From Costus lasius (lineage: Eukaryota; Streptophyta; Magnoliopsida; Zingiberales; Costaceae), in the NCBI GenBank assembly GCA_027563935.2, contig CM050446.2, positions 126,930,499-126,994,498 on the forward strand: a stretch of DNA of 64,000 bases, read 5' to 3'. Made by a program: the position numbers and the translations under genes. Each line of letters opens with the position of its first letter. Position 1 is the first letter of the stretch. The notes below the pieces were generated by a model that searched no databases, had not been told where the DNA came from, and worked only from the letters and a program-made list of their open reading frames with translations. This document shows positions 1 to 12,938 of the stretch, piece after piece.

Positions 1-3000
1 TTGGCGGTGCAGTTCACCATTTAGATGTTACTAATACTGTATATCATGTAAACAACACGGATAAAGAATTATTTGAAGCTTCAAGCCGGAGGAGAGAGGA
101 CAATACATTCAATCTCTTATCTAGGCTGGACGAATTGACTACTGAAAAAGAAAGTCTTGCTAAAAAGATGGAGCAAATGCAATGCTACTATGAGTCAATA
201 GTACTGGAGTTGGAGGAAGGCCAAAAGCAAACGATAAAGGAACTGGAAAATCTCAGAAATGAACACTCCTCGAGCCATTATTCGATATCTGTTCTCCAGA
301 ACCAGATAGAAAAACTGCACCAAGAGATGAATGAACAATTTATAGCTTTTGCTGATGATAGGAGCAACTTGGAATCACAAAACAAGGAACTTGAGAGAAG
401 GGCTATTGCGTCAGAAACTGCATTGAAAAGAGTTCGCTGGAACTATTCCATAGCTGTTGATCGTTTACAAAAGGACCTTGAATTACTCTCTTTCCAAGTT
501 TTGTCGATGTATGAGACAAACGAAAATCTTGCAAAGCAAGCTTTTACCGATGCGTATCAGAACTACAATGAAGAATGTCAGGAAGAGACCAGGACATATG
601 CTCTTCAAGATGGTATTGTGACTTTGGCTGACCAGGAACACTACCAGTCAGGTGTTTCAAGAATTCATAATGAAAATGGACTTTATGGGACCAATCACAG
701 ATGCTCTCCACTGGATAATGGCATATCAGCATCTGTTTTGTGTAAAAATAATGATGGAATCGCTCAGGTTGGTGTGCCCCTGCATTTGCAGTTGCAAAGG
801 AAGGACGAAACACAAATAGATGAATTTAGTTCAACTAAGATTAGACAGCAAACTTCACATCATGTTCCGGTAAAGAACAAATTTATTTCCCTTGGGACAC
901 ATCGGGATGAAGTCCCAATAGAACCTTCCATTATAACTTCCAAGCTTGATGCGCGGTTATCAGATGATGCTGAAGCCATTCAGAGTCCGAGACTATATCT
1001 TGACGGAGATAGGCAAAAGATGGCTGCTGCTGTTGGTATAGAAGAAATTAAATCAATTCAAATGTTGAAAGTGCTTAATTCTGATGCAGAAGCTGAACTT
1101 TCCGAAATGCATAAGCTAAACATGGATTTGAAAGTTTTTTCAGAAATTTTATTCTGGACGCTGCATGATGTAAATGATGGAGTTTGGGATATGAAGAGAA
1201 AAATGCTTGAACTGACACAGCAGCTGCAACACGCAGAGGAGCTAAAGGAAAGCTTCATGCTTAAGCTGCTTAAAGAAGTAGATAATTCGAGAATACTCAT
1301 GGATGATAAAGCTAAATGCATCTCCAGATGTGAAGATGTAACCCTGAAGAACCAAATTCTGGAAGCAAAACTGCAAGTTATCTCTGATGAGAATACTTGT
1401 TTTATTGAAAAGATTGCAGAATATGAGAGAATGGTTGTGAAATTTAAATCTTATGAACAAGAGTACAAGGAGTATATCCAAGAAAGAGATGAATTCAAAA
1501 TTTTGCTAGAAGAGGAGAGCCTGCAGATAAAATGTCTCGAAACTGAGCTAGCAGCACTGAAAGAGGAGTTCCAAAAAAAATCTTCTGAAAATGATAAAAT
1601 GGAAACCTGTATTGCTTTTATTCAAGAGAAGCTGGGGCATTTGTGTTCTTGTACGATGTCTTACAATGAACATATAAATTGTTCTGCTCTTTGTGACATA
1701 TCTATCTCACAGGCGTTGGAAGATGGAAACTACATGGCAGTTATTACAACTCTCGAACAGTTCCAGCAAGAAGCAGTACAGAAATTGCGCCAACTACATG
1801 AAGAGAAGATGGATCTAAAGGAACAAAGGGAGATTTCCCTGAGCTTAAAGGACAAGACTGAGATAGAATATCTTAACATGAAGCAGAAATTTGAATCTGA
1901 CTTAAATGAGATCACTGGTAAGCTAGAAAAATCCAATGCACAGGTTGAAAAGCTTCAACTGGAACTGCAAATTGCTTTGGATAAGCTTAAGATTTGTTCA
2001 GATTGTGAAGAGAAAAATGAACTGAGAAATAGAGAATTGTCGTCCAAACTTACAAATTTAGAAATTGAACTGCAGCTAGCTGTTGACGAAAATAAGGATC
2101 TTGTTAACCAGCTAGTTCTGCTTGCAGGTGTCAAGGATGATCTTGAAAAAGCTCAAATCAGCCTTCACAATTGCATGCAAGAGAAGAGGGCTTTGTTGAT
2201 ATCTATGCAGAGCAGGAATGAGGCATCGACTCAAATGGAGAACGAGCTTCACAGTTTAAAAGAAAAGCTGCAATTCACTGAAACAGATCTGGGAAAAGAA
2301 AAAAGAATGAGGGAGGAACTTGATGCTACAGTTGCAAGCCTTGCAGCAACATTGGAGGAAAAAGATGCACAGTTACTATCTTTTTATGAACAAAAAAATG
2401 ACATGGCTCATCTGCAGAATATGGTTATGGATTTAGGAAAAACAAATACTGAATTTCAGCTTCTTCTACTGAAAAGTGAGGAAATGAAAGGAAGTCTAGA
2501 GCGTGAGAATTTATCCTTAAAACTCCAAATTCAGGATACGGGAAATCAATTGGTAGAACTTCTTGAGAATTCATTAAGTGGTGAGGTTAAAATTACATTT
2601 ATCAGAAGTTATTTTGATGACAGAATGAAACAGTCATCTGTGCAACTAGATACATTGGTGAAAGAACTGGAAGAGTTAAATTTGAAGTACAAAAAAGTTG
2701 TTGCTTTGCTGGACACTCATGCTTCAAATGAAACAAAGTTAATTGATGAAAGTGCAAGATTATCCGTTGCTCTTCAATCACTACAATCTGACTATGATAT
2801 TATTTTTCAGGAGAAAGAAAGCCTCATTGATTATGTAAAAAGAAAAGACGCATCATGGACAGAACTTGAAGATGAGACTTGTCAGCTGAAGAACATAGTG
2901 ATCAGTTGTGAGGAGGAGGTGTGCAACTTAAGGTCATCCAGGGATGCATTAGAAGTTTCAAATATGGTGCTCCAGTCTAAATTGAATGAACAGCAAAAGC

Positions 3001-6000
3001 AAATATCATTGCTCGAGGAATGTGAATATCACTTGAGAGATTTACGAGAGCAAGACAATGATCTTAGTTGTAAACTCTCAGAACAGATTTTGAAGACAGA
3101 AGAGTATAAAAATCTTTCCATCCATCTGAGAGAACTCAAAGATAAAGCAGAAGCAGAATGTCTCCAGGCTCGTGAAAAGAAGGAGAATGAGAGAGCATCC
3201 CAGGATTCACTGAGAATTGCTTTTATCAAAGAGCAATATGAGTGCAAGATCCAAGAGCTGAAAAATCAGTTATATGTATCCAAGAAGTATGCAGAAGAAA
3301 TGTTACTGAAATTGCAAAATGCTCTTGATGAAGTTGAGAGCAGGAAAAAAACTGAGGTTTCTTTATTAAAAAAAATTGAAGAGCTGTCAGAGAAAATCTC
3401 AAACTCAGAATCTGAGCTAGATGCAGCTCTGACTGATAGAAAAGAACTAGTCAAATCTTATGATAGTATAAGGAATGAACTGGAGTGCAGTATCTTGAAC
3501 CTTGACTGCTGCAAGGAAGAAAAGGTTAAGCTTGAAGAGTCCTTGAAGGAATGCAATGAAGAAAGGACGAAATCTAGAGTTGAACTTGACTTGGTTAAAC
3601 AGTTGTTTGAGAATATAGCTTCAAGTGAACCTGTCAATTTAGAAGGCAATAGTGACTATGTTTTTCCTACGACAGCGTCCATTGAGCAAATTTTGCAAGA
3701 CGGAAGCTTTGGATTTTCAGCTATCTTCAAAGAAATGCCAAATGACAGAGTTCTTAGTGCTGGAACGGAAGGACCAAGTGGAAGTGATGCTATTTCTTTG
3801 AAAGCTATAGATGTTGAACTCCAGAAAACAAGTGACACATTGAGTTCACGCAGAGAAGTTGAAGCTCTATTCGCAACTTGTGCTGATGAGAGCTCACTTT
3901 CTAGTTCCCTGTCAAGTTCACATGCCTTTAAGGTAATTATTGTATTCATTAGATAATATTCATCGAATTTGCTTTTTTTTTTCTTATGAAATGGATATTG
4001 AATGAAAAAAAGGAATCGAGTGAGAACTCATTGATTTTTAGTAAGGATGATTTATTTTGTGCTCCAGATCCAGATGGTCCGCCATTTCTTTTTCTATGAC
4101 TAATGGCCTACTGGGTGCAATAAATCGAATTAATTTGAGAGCAGCACAACAAAGCTCTGGATTTGTTTTTTACATTGATGAAAATTTTGCATTTGTTTGA
4201 CCTGTAGTTTCTCGCCCAAATTCTAGAATCTGCCCAAATTCTAGAATCTTTCAAATTCAGAATTGCTTATGTTATGCTTGGAAAGAGCTGGGTATTGGAG
4301 TGTGAAGTAGGAAGCATTTTATCTGGCCACTTAAATGATAAGAGTTTTCTTAGTTTTCACTTTCATGATCCATGTTAGGTTACTGTTATGCTTCTTTTGT
4401 AGAATAAGGTGTAGGCAGGATAAAAGGTATTTTGAGAGTTTATCTAAAATGTCAAGATCATCAATTGCAATAGCAGTAAATTATCTGGATTGTTGTTTAA
4501 AGTTTTTTCTTCGGATAATTTATGGTCTTAAAGAAACCTTACTATGATATGTTGCTACTCTTATTTCCTTACAAAAGGGCGGAAAACCAGTCATATGGAT
4601 AATGGAATCCGTATGGATGGAAATATCTGGACATACCTAAATTATTCAATAGTCTAGTGGAGAAAAATGTCTCCTTCCAATGACTTGTGGGATAAGTTCT
4701 TGCTGGTGTCTAAGCATGTTCTCCTGTGATGGAAGCTCCATGGTTGAAGAATGGTTGTAGTTGGCAAAATGAAAAGAAAAAGAAACTTATGATGAGTTGA
4801 CTATCATATCTATGTACTAATCATTTCTAGAGGTTTTCTTGATACATGTTGTAGGGCTTTACTCGAGCAGTTATCAGAATTTTGATTAGTTTTGTCCTGC
4901 TTTCAATGTAACCCATATTAGAAGATACGGAAGTTAGCACACAGACATTACTGGTTAACTATGGCAGTACCACTATGACAAAACATTATGTAAACATCAG
5001 TAGTCATATGAAATCTTGCCAATTATAATTTTGTTGTATCTCATTATTTGCTCTCATGTTTTCTACTTTAATTGTTGTTACCATTTACCTATTCCATTGT
5101 TGATGTAAACAAACTTCTACCGAAGAGGCATCATGTTTTCTATTGTGTCAAAAAATCGTTATGGAAACATCAATGTCATATCAAAATTTATCAATTATGA
5201 CATTGTTTTATCTTCTTATTACCTACTATAGTTGCTATCATATTTTCTACCATTTCGTTGGTACCATTTATCTATTTCTATTGTTGATGCAAACAATTAT
5301 GGATCACCCCCATATACAATTAATTATTCTCATTTATTCTGTTCCAACTTTCCCCAATAAATATATGGTTGTTATTCCCAAAATGCCCACAATTATGAGC
5401 TCTTTTATCTGAATTATTTGCCTGATTTCCTGTGGAATTTTCTTTGCCCTGAACGGTGTCAAAGTATATCAAAGTACAGATGGAGTGACCATTTACTATA
5501 TATCGATGCTGTATGATACATTTCCTTCATGGGAAAAAGGTGTTGTCAACCAAGGTTTAACTTGCAAATAATTTTAGTTTTGTAGGGAATATCTCATCAT
5601 GCCTCGTTCTTCTGCAAATAGCTCTTTTTTTTCATGCAATTAACTTCATAAAAGCTATGCTAGTTTTGAACCTCGTTCTCTATCTTGGCAGGATGGTGAA
5701 GGTGCGCTTGAACAACAAACATCATTTGCAGATAACACGACTGATATCGCTAGTATTGAGGAACACTTCAAAGAGCAGCAGCAGAAATTGAAGTCTGGCA
5801 TAGACATGCTTCAAAAAGAGGTAAACTTTTTAGATAATTTGGATGTCATGATCTGGTAATCTTTGCTTCATTTTCAATGGATATAAACCTTAGCAGCATT
5901 TATTCCTCTGGATAGATGGGGATTGCACAATAGTTATTTTTATATATACTGCCATGGTTGTCACTGTTCAACTTCAGTGAAATAAACATCATATCTTCTA

Positions 6001-8623
6001 ACCTGTTTTACCTTTTAATCTTTGCAGTTGGAGAAGCTAAGAAATGAGAATTTGTCATCGCTAATGCCATTGCAAGATCATCAATCCATCCCGTCCCTTC
6101 AGGATTTAGAAAGAGATTTGTCACAACTTGATATGGTACGTATAGTTTATAAGAATCATGTCGGAAGCCACGAAATTAATTGTATATTTCCTTTTATTGC
6201 GTCATTAATCAGTTCTACATCTGTTGGTTAGGCAAATGAGCAACTGGGAAGCATTTTCCCTTTGTTCAAGGAACTTCCTGGCAGCGGTAATGCATTGGAA
6301 AGAGTACTCGCGTTGGAACTTGAGCTTGCAGAAGCATTACAGACAAAGAAATCAGACTTGCGTTTGCAGAGGTACTTTCTTTTTTGTTATTAGTCATTGG
6401 AGGTTTTACACTTAACTCCTCACATTTCTGAACTTCAATAATTCTATTGAGCAGACTCATGGAACAAAGTAACACAATAGTTCTACTTTCAAAAATCCTA
6501 GTTTTGTCAGTGCATATCGTGTTTGAACCTTGAACTATTAGTTTCTTCCAAATTGTTGTCGTACTGAGGGACCTCTTCAATTTGTAGGCTGAACACTTTT
6601 AGTCTCCATGACATTTTGATCTTTAATTCTTAACAAAAAAGCACTCTAAAAGGTATCTAGTAACCACCTCTTTTTAATTCGAATGTGCTTTTATTCTTGC
6701 AAGTACTTTGGAAAGTATACCAAACATACCCTTTTTTTTAAAGTGAAATTTCCATTCACCAAAATTGTCTCCGATGTCAGAGACCAAAATATAGGCAAGT
6801 GCGATTGGTCAATTTCTTGTCCAAGATACGTAGGACGCACTTGGCCAATTTCTTGTCCAAGATACATCGGAAGTAGAAGTGGAAGTGAGCTAGTCAATCA
6901 GCCCGATTAGCCTTTCTAGAGGTAAAGGAAAGTCTACAATACATCATTCTATCAAGCATAAAGTTGATTTCTTTCTCTAGAGGTAAAGGAAAGTCTACAA
7001 TACATCATTCTATCAAGCATAAAGTTGATTTCTTTCAACACATGATCATATTCAAAATTCTCCATGCCTCTTAATAAGCTCGAAAGCACCCTTACAGTCC
7101 GTTTCCAGCAAGATCTAGTTGTTACTGAAATGGGAATTTGCATAAATATAGCTCAAAGCAGCTCTAATTGTTAAGAGCTCTAAACCTCATGCCGAAGTAG
7201 TAGGGATATGAGCAGCAACCGCCAACAAGCAAGTTCCTCTATCATTTCAAATGATGGAACCCAGCCCTCAAGCGAAGCCTTGTGGAACCAGGAGCCATCA
7301 ACATTAACTTTAATACATCCTGCAGGAGGTTTAGTCCAGTGGCAAAGCACGATCTAGAGTAAAACCCTTTCCCTCAGATATGTCCAGGCCTAACATATCA
7401 CTAAACTCAACTAGGGCCATCCTGATGATTTTCATCAGATCAGATTCTTGATTCCGGAAAAAATACAGGTTTCGAGCTTTCCATAATGACCAACAAAACG
7501 TCAATATAGAGAGGACAGATACTTTAGTTCAAAAATCCAGTCACCGTTACCCCAGGAATCACGGAAACTAAACTTCAAATTAACTTAGTCATTAGGTAAT
7601 TCCAAATAAACTTGGTAGAAGGACAACAAAATAGAAAGTGCACAACATTGTCGTTAGATCGTCCTCACCTAACGGACATAAACAACAAGGACTAGCCTCT
7701 ATTAAGCCCAATTTTAGCTAGGTAAGAGGTGGTAGGAAGCTTGATATGAAGCAGTTTCCACCCAAAGATTTTGCGTCACATGTAGTCCCCACAAGGATTT
7801 CCATCCCCTCCAGGGGACGTTGAGGCACAAAAGGTTGTTGAGAAGATAGCATTAACAATAAGCAACTTTAGTTAGAGTACACCCATTTAAGGCTTCTCTC
7901 CAAGACTAGCTATCATGACAAGCAAAAGAAGGCATCTTAATATTGGTTATAATACCAGCAAGAGTGGGGCCAATCAAGGAGCTCAGAAGTGGTTCATGCC
8001 ATTTTTGATCCTGTAAGAAATTTGAGACCATGAGGTTGTCAATTTGCAACTCAGAAGTGATGAGGGTTGGTTTGTGGGCAATTGGGAGATCAAGACACCA
8101 AGCATGAAGCATCACATTGGTGTCATTACCATCACCAAAACGCCTCACAAAACCAGCCTTCATGGCGTCTAAGTCTCTCGAGATACCTTTCCAAATCCAA
8201 CTCATTTTTGGTTCCCCTTATGTCGCAGTGAATGAACCAGGCTGACAAACTTACCTACTCATTACTAATATGCTAGACAAACCAGTGAATCAGACGGAAT
8301 TGAATCAGCACAATAGTTTTGCAATTTGAAATTCTTACTTAGTAATAGTTTATATTCATATTTCCCACCGATTTTTTTGGATGATGCACAGCTCATTTAT
8401 AAAGCAGCATAACGATGATGAAGCAGTGTTCCAGAGCTTCCGGGACATAAATGAATTGATAAAAGAGATGCTCGAGCTGAAGAGTAGGAATGCTGCTGTG
8501 GAAACTGAGCTTAGGGAGATGCAGGGTAGATATTCGCAGCTTAGTCTGCAGTTTGCGGAGGTTGAGGGTGAGAGACAAAAACTAATAATGACAATGAAAA
8601 GTAGGGTGCCTAAGAGATCATAG
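1..8623 (+). CDS. long coiled-coil protein, NT-C2 / sporulation-specific-15-like class (3' part of gene)
   Basis: Partial gene; the reading frame is open from base 3, so the start and the expected N-terminal NT-C2 (EEIG1/EHBP1-type) domain lie upstream of the window. Exons by frame and splice sites: 1-3932, 5692-5820, 6028-6135, 6232-6371 and 8392-8623 (TAG). All introns are GT-AG and the joined frame stays open. The large exon encodes about 1,310 residues of almost unbroken heptad-like coiled coil rich in Glu, Lys, Leu and Gln. The last exons encode the conserved tail (FQSFRDINELIKEMLELKSR, then RYSQLSLQFAEVEGERQKL, ending KSRVPKRS). From memory the protein resembles Arabidopsis At1g22060-type proteins annotated as myosin-heavy-chain-related or sporulation-specific. 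Members are presumed cytoskeletal or membrane tethers; the function is not shown here. The frame runs through the apparent TTG at 135, so that is not the real start. Intron 4 is enlarged by a LINE remnant. Confidence 0.88.
4985..5296 (+). repeat. imperfect two-copy direct repeat in intron 1 of the coiled-coil gene
   Basis: A segment starting near 4987 (TTATGTAAACATCA) recurs near 5159 (TTATGGAAACATCA), about 172 bp later. Both run on through a shared TTTTCTAC ... ACCATTTA ... TTGTTGATG(T/C)AAACAA stretch. The rest of intron 1 (3933-5691) is AT-rich with nothing else recognised. Confidence 0.55.
6913..8205 (-). mobile_element. LINE (L1-like) ORF2 3'-end remnant inside intron 4
   Basis: Minus-strand translation from 8205 reads SWIWKGISRDLDAMKAGF, then RRFGDGNDTNVMLHAW. 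This is the typical segment between reverse transcriptase and the zinc-binding domain of plant non-LTR retrotransposons. Further along, in shifting frames, come a zf-RVT-like stretch and an RNase H-like stretch (KVNVDGSWFHKASLEG near 7300; SLLRGMENFEYDHVLKEIN near 7040). Several stops and frameshifts show an old copy. It lies antisense to the host gene. The exact 5' truncation point and target-site duplication were not found. Confidence 0.7.
6915..7036. repeat. 61-bp tandem duplication at the 3' end of the LINE remnant
   Basis: TCTAGAGGTAAAGGAAAGTC begins at 6915 and again at 6976. The two 61-bp copies are essentially identical, so the duplication is recent compared with the decayed LINE around it. 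Confidence 0.85.
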
Positions 8624-10930
8624 CGCAAGTCGCATTTTCCCACGGTGTCGCGGATTTTATCATCAAATGCTGTATTGCCAATGTTTGGGATTTAAAATTT
8701 TCTTGAACCGTCTAGTCGCAACACTATATAAGGAGATCAAAGAACCATGATGAATGAGTTCCTCTCAATTTGCACAGATGGTAAAGCTTGAAATTAGCAT
8801 TTGAAGGTTTTATCATGGTATTGTAAATATATCTCGCTTCTCTCAATGTGGCAAAAGCAGCTTATTAATATCTATGTTAATTGTCTATTCAATGTAATTC
8901 ATTATGGCCAATAGAAGGTGTATACATTCTTCATCAATCGTAATAGTATGTCTGGTTGAGTTCATTTTTACTAGGAAATGCACGTAAAGCTAATAAAATC
9001 TAAGATGTTCTATCAATGTCAGAAGAACAGAATTAGTATTTTATAATTAAAGCATATGCTCAAAACCCAATCAGAGATGCCGTCACCTCAACCTTTTCTG
9101 CTGCCTTGATTTTCTATTCGAGATATATTTTGTTTACATTCTTGCTATTTTTCTTTATAAAAGGTGAGTAGCATTTTTTGAGCCGCCAAAACTTGAGTAT
9201 ATTGATGGTAAGCCATTTCGTTTATGGTTAAACTTTTAGCTTCTGGTGTGATTGTCTTGGAACTTTTTGCCGGTGTTGGGACGGTAATGAATAGAGCGAT
9301 AAATAGATATTCTTTTCTGTATTGTTGTATCCATGACTAGTAGATGCGGGGTGGGCAGTTGTTAGGCTAGCTCTCCTGTTCATTAAAATTGATTAACTTG
9401 TTCTTGGCAGCAGCAATTATAATCGAAGCATGTATGCCATTGTTAAGAATGGCCCTTCATGGTGTGCTACTTTATTAATTCTTATGAAAAAATATGTCTG
9501 TTCTTAAGAACGTTCATGCATGCTTAATTAGTTTCACCAAAAAAGCTTAAGCCTTTCAGTCGAGTCTCTTGGAGAAGACGACTCCAATTTCTTTCTGGCT
9601 AAAAAGTCGATCGAAAAATAAGCGAATCAATAAATATACTGACTGCGTAGCTTCGGCAATATCTTATTATCAGCTGCATTATTAATTCAAACACTAGTGG
9701 ATGATAAAAGTAAATTCTAATTCGCTTCCTTCCTCATCTTCACTTGCATTTTGTCTATTTGCTCTTAACCAATCTCCTCAATGAGATCATTATCGTAATC
9801 ACTCTCTTCAAAGATATCATCACTAGTAGGCATGGAAAAAGTGAATTCAAACCCTCTAACTTAACCCGACTTAGACATATAATTAGGCGAGTTTAACATT
9901 TATTAATTTGATGAGTTTTTCTTTTACTATTTTAGGCAATACTCTTTTGACTTACTTTAGCTACCTATGTCGTGATTAAAAATTCACTTAATTCGTGGAA
10001 AGAAAAATAAGCTCCTCCCAGCACCAGGAAGGGAAAAACAAGAACTTCTTGACGTTTAAGCGGGCGAGGATTACAAAAGCGTCGGCAAAATATCGAATTC
10101 CGAGTATGCCTGAGGTCGCTGCAGATTTCAGCTCGGCGAAATATATAGTTCAGCTTTAGACCTGAAATCACCGGAGGCAACTATAGGGCATACGTGGCAC
10201 CTGCATTTCCATTAGCCTTTGTTTTTTTTTTGCACTGGTTTATTTATGCTACTAAACTTTCTTATTGTCCCACTTTATTTCCGTTTACAAGTGCAAATTT
10301 ATCTGGCGAACTTATTTTGAAATCCAATCGAGCAAAGTCGAGCTATTTGTGTTTTTTTAGACTAAATCTATAGTAAAAAGAAAGAAAAAATATATGGAAT
10401 TTAGATTCATTTTGTTATTATATTCAATATATTTTTTTTCATTTTAAATTTCATTCAAGCAAATACATACTGACATAGCCATTCATTCTAAACTCCCTGC
10501 TTCAACAGTAGCAATTCGATCACGCGCTTGGAAGACTGAATTGTCTCATCAAAATTACAAAAGGACAAAAAGCTCTAATAAGTTTCTCCAAATGTCCAAA
10601 AACAGCGAGTGATGTTTCAACAATCAAGAAACGTTTCATCAACCATTATAACAGTCAAAATAGTACAAATTAATAAAATATATCCTCTAAATGTGTGCAC
10701 GCCTGATCGATGTCCATCCCATTGATCATCATCTGTACATACGAAGCTGCAGCTATGGCTGTTTACGTCCCGATGAGTGATGACAGCCATGTGCAGGAAG
10801 ATTAATTTTCAGCAACATGACAAGTGTGACGGCCCCGCATGCACTCAGTAGTCACTTTTAACTTAAATTGTTTCGAAAGAATTATTTTATCCCCAGATTT
10901 CTTTATGATTTTGGCCCTATTTAACTTAAT
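8624..10930. other. intergenic, 3' flank of coiled-coil gene
   Basis: AT-rich DNA. It should hold the 3' UTR of the coiled-coil gene in its first few hundred bases. Short ORFs on either strand show no recognisable protein and no coding bias. No RNA gene seen. Confidence 0.5.
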
Positions 10931-11325
10931 TTTAAGGTTATTTATGGTTTGCGTTCAGTAGAAATCAAAATGTTTAATCCTTTAATTTTACTGTTCTAAC
11001 TTACAAATAGCTATTTCTTTGAGAAGTAAAGGTGAAACTGTTTTTCTGGCGCCTATCTGCTTATACTCAATAACCCTTATATGTAATAATAATTTTTTAA
11101 TAGTATAACTTATAATATTTTTAATTATAGTTAATTATAAATTTAATCATATAATTTTTATCTTAGTAATTTTTGAATAAAAAATTATTTATTATAAATA
11201 AAATAATTTAGTCATAAGTTATGCATCCAAACACCCTCAAATTTCTTCAGCCAGCACTTCTTCAACTAGCACTTTTTTAATCAGTAAAAATTAGAAGCAG
11301 ACGTTAAGCCAAACAAAACCTTCAT
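10930..11325. mobile_element. candidate MITE
   Basis: An AT-rich block whose left end (AAGGTTATTTATGGTTTGCG) resembles the reverse complement of its right end (AAGGTTTTGTTTGGCTTAAC). The ends match only partly and no clear target-site duplication was found, so this is tentative. Confidence 0.25.
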
Positions 11326-11339
11326 CTGTCGACGACTCA

Positions 11340-12890
11340 AAAAAAAAAGACCTGATCACAATTGTCATGTTGGTTTGCGCTAAATTTAAGTTCATTTTAT
11401 TCTACTGATCCTGGCAAGGTGATATTTTAGTCTGCAAAGACTAGCTACTTTTTCCTCCGAGTAATTTAATATTGTTCGCTTTTGATTTAATTTCCTGACA
11501 CAAGGAAGCTGTCAGATAAAATAACACCAATGTATTATAACTAAAAGTGTTGTTATTTAAGAGAAGATTTAGTTCTCTTGTGTTTAGTTAATTTAAGATA
11601 AGAGAAGAATTATTAGCTCTAATACCAAAACCGGACAATTGCCACAAAATTCTGATTCTCTTATAATAGGGAAACCCCGATTCCCGACACTTTCGGCGCC
11701 TCGGCGACGTTCAAGAAAGCGTCGGCAACAACACAGAGAGCAGCACTGTAAGCAATACAACTTTTGCAAAGAACAACTTCCACAATATTATTGCATTCAC
11801 TCAATGTCTTCTTACATGCATATGCATATTTACTTTCAAGCACCAATACCCTCTGATCTTAAACTTAAATAACTTTCAGCGGATACCTAAGATCTCATAT
11901 CCAATTTTTGACTTTACTTCTGGTCTGTTTAGTTCTACTGTTAATAGCTTTATAATTGTGTTAAACTATGGTGTACTGTACTATACTGCACAATTAAAAT
12001 TTATAAGATGTTTGGTTAGTAACTTTTTAACTACTGTCAAAATTTAAAATAATAAATAAATATATTTTTTAAATTATTTAAAATAATAATATATTTTATT
12101 TTTCCTTTAGTATTAAAATTTTAAATTATTTAAAATAATAATACCTAAAATTTTAAACAAAATTATATAAAATTATTTTTTTAAAAAAGTAAAAATTGTA
12201 AAAATATCAAATTATAGCTTTAACAACTTTTACTTTTTTGCTGCTTTTTTTTGCTTCTATTTTCAATTACCAAACAGTTTTCTAACTACTTTTTATTTAA
12301 AAATTAATTAAAATCAATTTTAAAGCGGGACCAGGCTCTTATAATATAAGATTTTACTAAGTCCAATCTAAAATCCTATCAATTTGAGTTTTCTCCATCA
12401 AACTAAGAACGGATCTAGTTTTCTATCATTCATAAATTCACGTTTCACCTTTTTAACGGAGAACGACAATGGGTGAACAAAACTTAAAATGTCTATGTGA
12501 TTGAAAATATATAAAAAAAATATAGAAGTGGGGAAAAAAATATAAATTTCCTGAGCAGTAATGAGCGACAACTATTAATGAGCAAGAGAAAAAGGTAGAC
12601 AAAAAGCAACGGACATTGAAACCGACGCATGCATGCTTCCTGAGTTCCTTCTGCCAGATGAAGCAAGTCGTCTGACCACAAGTGGTGTTTTGCAACAGAT
12701 GTCAACCTCCTGGAGACAGCAACGTTGACCACCTGTCCTTAACCCGCCCCAACACCTGCGTCGTCTTCCCCTAATTCCAGAGCCTTCCCTGCCCCTAAAC
12801 AGTAAGTAATTACCGCTCCTAACTCCAGAGGGCACAGCTCTGTCTCTGCCTTCCAAACTCCATTTAGCTGCTAATTATGCACCTACCCTT
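11340..12890. other. intergenic, upstream of lipid-transfer gene
   Basis: No convincing gene. 11940-12310 is very AT-rich and contains TGTTTGGTTAGTAA on one side and TTACCAAACAGTTTTC on the other, a hint of a MITE with imperfect ends. The last ~250 bp should contain the promoter of the gene starting at 12939. Confidence 0.4.
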
Positions 12891-12897
12891 CGGCACA

Positions 12898-12903
12898 TAT
12901 AAA
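12898..12903 (+). promoter_or_regulatory. putative TATA box of the lipid-transfer gene
   Basis: TATAAA lies 36 bp upstream of the ATG at 12939 in a GC-richer context. If used, it implies a very short 5' UTR. Confidence 0.4.
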
Positions 12904-12938
12904 CCCGTTTCACTGCCATAGCAAGCATCCAGTAAAAA

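Noticed and set aside
9541..9640. Short hairpin AGTCGAGTCTCTTGGAGAAGACGACT as a miRNA candidate
   Set aside because: Stem too short and no extended fold-back of precursor length.
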